35,779 nucleotides of DNA from Candidatus Neomicrothrix sp. UBA4542. Its GTDB lineage: Bacteria; Actinomycetota; Acidimicrobiia; Acidimicrobiales; Poriferisodalaceae. Below are positions 33,967-35,779 of this stretch, piece by piece. The stretch spans positions 6,404-42,182 of the forward strand of contig DGLO01000144.1 in the NCBI GenBank assembly GCA_002388005.1. The letters run 5' to 3'. Under the pieces are notes generated by a model. That model had not been told where the DNA came from. It made no database searches and was given only the letters and a program-made list of their open reading frames with translations. Each line of letters starts with the position of its first letter. Position 1 is the first letter of the stretch. The position numbers and the translations under genes were made by a program.

Positions 33967-34794
33967 ATGATTGGCGCCCTCTTTGGAGTTTTTGCTGCTC
34001 TCTTGATTGGGGTGGGGGACTTATTCGGTCGTAGCGTGTCAAACCGCTCTTCACCTATTACTAGCGCGACGGCGATGCAATGTGTAGCCGCCATTACATT
34101 GATTATCTCACTTCTATTTTGGAACCGACCACCGGACGGCGGCGATCTGTTCTTAGGCGCTCTCTCGGGTTTCGGGGCCGCCACAGGGCTTTGCTGTTAC
34201 TACATGGGTCTGAAGACAACGTCGTCTGCGGTGGTGGCGCCTATAGCGGCGGTCGTCGCCACCGTGGTCCCAGTCTTTTGGGCGTTAGCTACTGACGTTG
34301 AGATCTCATATTTCAGCGGATTTGGAGTCGGAATTGCATTGGTCGGTTTGGTGTTGGTGACAGCCGACGGGCGACTCGGAGTAAATGTTAGAGCGGGTGC
34401 CATCTGGGGTCTGGCCTCTGGTCTCGGTTACGGTTTCGGCTTCGGAGTTCTACTCAAGGTCACCATGGTTGGCGGAACATGGGTGCTCGTTAGCCAGCGA
34501 CTGCTTGCCTTCGCAATCATGATTCTTGTCGCCACCGCAGTTGGAGCAAGGATGACGCCTCCGAGAGGAACGCGACTAACGGCAATAGCAGCAGGCGTAA
34601 GCGGGGGCGCGACAAGTGTCGCTTTCTTGGTTGGACTGCAATTTGATCCGTTGCCCACAGTTGTGGCCATGTCTCTGTTTCCGGTGTTCAGCATTCTCGT
34701 CGGCTGGCTCGTTTTCAAAGATCAGGTCAGCATCAGACAAGTTTGGGGTATAGCGCTAGCAGTGATAGGCACGGGGGTTGTGGTTGGCGGTTGA
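33967..34794 (+). CDS. EamA/DMT-family transporter
   Basis: A 275-residue drug/metabolite transporter-fold protein with about ten membrane spans and two similar halves (EamA repeats). The first half ends near YYMGLKTTSSAVVAPIAAVVATVVPVFWAL, and the second ends in LPTVVAMSLFPVFSILVGWLVFKDQVSIRQVWGIALAVIGTGVVV, both typical DMT ends. Such transporters move amino acids, nucleotide sugars or other metabolites. It lies between the choline dehydrogenase-like and methyltransferase genes, and its stop abuts the convergent methyltransferase stop (TGA ends at 34794, the other at 34795). It may carry a methylated amine or other substrate of the cluster, but this is a guess. Confidence 0.86.
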   Translation: MIGALFGVFAALLIGVGDLFGRSVSNRSSPITSATAMQCVAAITLIISLLFWNRPPDGGDLFLGALSGFGAATGLCCYYMGLKTTSSAVVAPIAAVVATVVPVFWALATDVEISYFSGFGVGIALVGLVLVTADGRLGVNVRAGAIWGLASGLGYGFGFGVLLKVTMVGGTWVLVSQRLLAFAIMILVATAVGARMTPPRGTRLTAIAAGVSGGATSVAFLVGLQFDPLPTVVAMSLFPVFSILVGWLVFKDQVSIRQVWGIALAVIGTGVVVGG

Positions 34795-35779
34795 TCAGCC
34801 AATCGCGTCCGGTTCCTCACTTTTGCGACGTTCGACGTAGTCGATCATTGCTAGGTCGACTGCTTCATCAAGTGGAGGTGGTTCGTAATCTGCCAATATT
34901 TGCTTCCACATCACGTTGGCACGCTGAGCGGCGCTCATCTCACCTTCCTCCAACCATTGCTCATAACTGTTGTTATCGGCGATATTTGAGCGGTAAAACG
35001 CCGCCTCGAAATTCTCCAAGGTGTGTGCGTTACCTAGAAAATGTTGTCCGTGCGGATTGCTGCGGAACGCGTCCATAGCCTGCCCATTTTCCGTCAGATC
35101 TACGCCATCCGCATATACCTGCATCATGCCCAACTGATCGGCGTCCATCACGAGTTTTTCGTAGCTAAGCGCCAACCCACCTTCGATCCAACCCGCGGCA
35201 TGGAGAACGAAATTTACGCCAGCTTGCATCGTTGGCAACAGAGTGGCCAGCGATTCATACGCTGCTTGGGCATCCGGAGCCTTGGACGCAGTCAGCTGGC
35301 CACCGGATCGGAACGGGACACCGACTCGCCGAGCAAGGGCAGCCATTACATAGATCGCAAGTCCGGCTTCTGGAGTTCCGAAGGTAGGGGCGCCTGTAGC
35401 CATCGACATTGACGAAGCAAACGTCCCAAAGACAACGGGAGCCCCTGGCCGCACTAGTTGGCAAAATGCCATGCCCGAAAGCGCTTCGGCTAAAGCTTGA
35501 GCTGCTAGTCCCGCGATAGTGACGGGTGACATGGCGCCAGCCAAAATGAAAGGCGAAATGATGCACGCTTGGTTACTTTCCGCGTACACCTTTGCCGCCC
35601 CAAGCATCGTCGCGTCCCAACGCAAGGGAGAAGATGCGTTAATCAGGCTGGTCATAACCGTTCGGCCGTTCAAATCCCCGTCGAAGGCGAGGCGACATAA
35701 TTCGATTGAGTCGGCAGCTCGTTCAGCTGCTGTGACTGACCCCATTAAAGGTTTGTCGCTGAACTTTAAATGTGAATAG
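34795..35779 (-). CDS. MttB-family (trimethylamine/betaine) methyltransferase, 5' end outside window
   Basis: The frame runs from beyond the right edge to a TGA at 34797-34795. 328 codons are visible, beginning YSHLKFSDKPLMGSVTAAERA, which shows that the Met at 35745 is not the start. Signatures of the COG5598 family are present: FSDKPLMGSVTAAERA, PFILAGAMSPVTIAGLAAQALAEAL, PGAPVVFGTF, RSGGQLTASKAPDAQAAYESL and GWIEGGLALSYEKLV. The Pyl-containing members read through an amber codon; no in-frame TAG occurs in the visible part, so this is the non-pyrrolysine type, whose characterised members include glycine betaine methyltransferase (MtgB). These transfer a methyl group to a corrinoid protein, which is not in the window. 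It is about two thirds of a typical full-length protein. Confidence 0.9.
   Translation of the reverse strand, partial: YSHLKFSDKPLMGSVTAAERAADSIELCRLAFDGDLNGRTVMTSLINASSPLRWDATMLGAAKVYAESNQACIISPFILAGAMSPVTIAGLAAQALAEALSGMAFCQLVRPGAPVVFGTFASSMSMATGAPTFGTPEAGLAIYVMAALARRVGVPFRSGGQLTASKAPDAQAAYESLATLLPTMQAGVNFVLHAAGWIEGGLALSYEKLVMDADQLGMMQVYADGVDLTENGQAMDAFRSNPHGQHFLGNAHTLENFEAAFYRSNIADNNSYEQWLEEGEMSAAQRANVMWKQILADYEPPPLDEAVDLAMIDYVERRKSEEPDAIG

Noticed and set aside
34795..35779. Pyrrolysine in the MttB-like protein
   Set aside because: No in-frame TAG occurs in the visible 328 codons, which should cover the region where Pyl lies in MttB; it is the non-Pyl type.

Overview
The window is a dense bacterial segment with many tightly packed or overlapping genes and no gene-free stretch over 300 bases; the two largest gaps are about 230 bases each. 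No rRNA, tRNA, insertion sequence, CRISPR array or phage gene was seen. The mix suggests an uncultured actinobacterium, perhaps Acidimicrobiia-like and marine. This rests on an SCO6745-family protein, FadE-type acyl-CoA dehydrogenases, a MaoC pair, a DUF35/thiolase-like pair, an aminoglycoside-phosphotransferase-fold (APH) protein with DUF6285, PhyH, a class III CoA transferase and moderate GC. It is inference, because no phylogenetic marker is present.

Left part (1-15452): acyl-CoA and lipid catabolism. A minus-strand run at 3506-1 encodes two MaoC-fold proteins, a nitroreductase, an acyl-CoA dehydrogenase and an SCO6745-family protein cut by the window edge. A plus-strand ADP-ribosylglycohydrolase follows. 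A second minus-strand run (11857-4673) encodes PhyH, an APH-DUF6285 fusion, SRPBCC, a second acyl-CoA dehydrogenase, an alpha/beta-hydrolase without its nucleophile, a thiolase-like protein without its cysteine, its DUF35 partner and a PHP protein. Then come a dihydroorotase-like amidohydrolase with one metal histidine changed to Gln, an FAH-family protein and a CoA transferase.

Middle (15539-18147): a diacylglycerol-kinase-family lipid kinase, a small membrane protein and a SerA-like dehydrogenase.

Right part (18163-35779): a C1/methylamine oxidation island. It encodes MetF and Fhs on the minus strand and, divergently, a dimethylglycine/sarcosine dehydrogenase-like FAD-GcvT protein with EtfBA. 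An IclR regulator, a formate dehydrogenase, an MFS transporter, a choline dehydrogenase-like GMC oxidoreductase, an EamA transporter and an MttB-family methyltransferase (cut by the edge) follow. Together they suggest choline to glycine betaine to dimethylglycine to sarcosine, with the methyl groups passing through tetrahydrofolate to formate and then CO2 plus NADH.

The most striking object is the formate dehydrogenase at 26315-30841. An in-frame TGA at 26579-26581 sits at the catalytic selenocysteine position and is followed by a well-formed bacterial SECIS hairpin. The large subunit is also split and permuted: the catalytic half is the first gene, the NuoE-NuoF fusion the second, and the iron-sulfur N-terminal half, including the first [4Fe-4S] domain of the molybdopterin subunit, the third.
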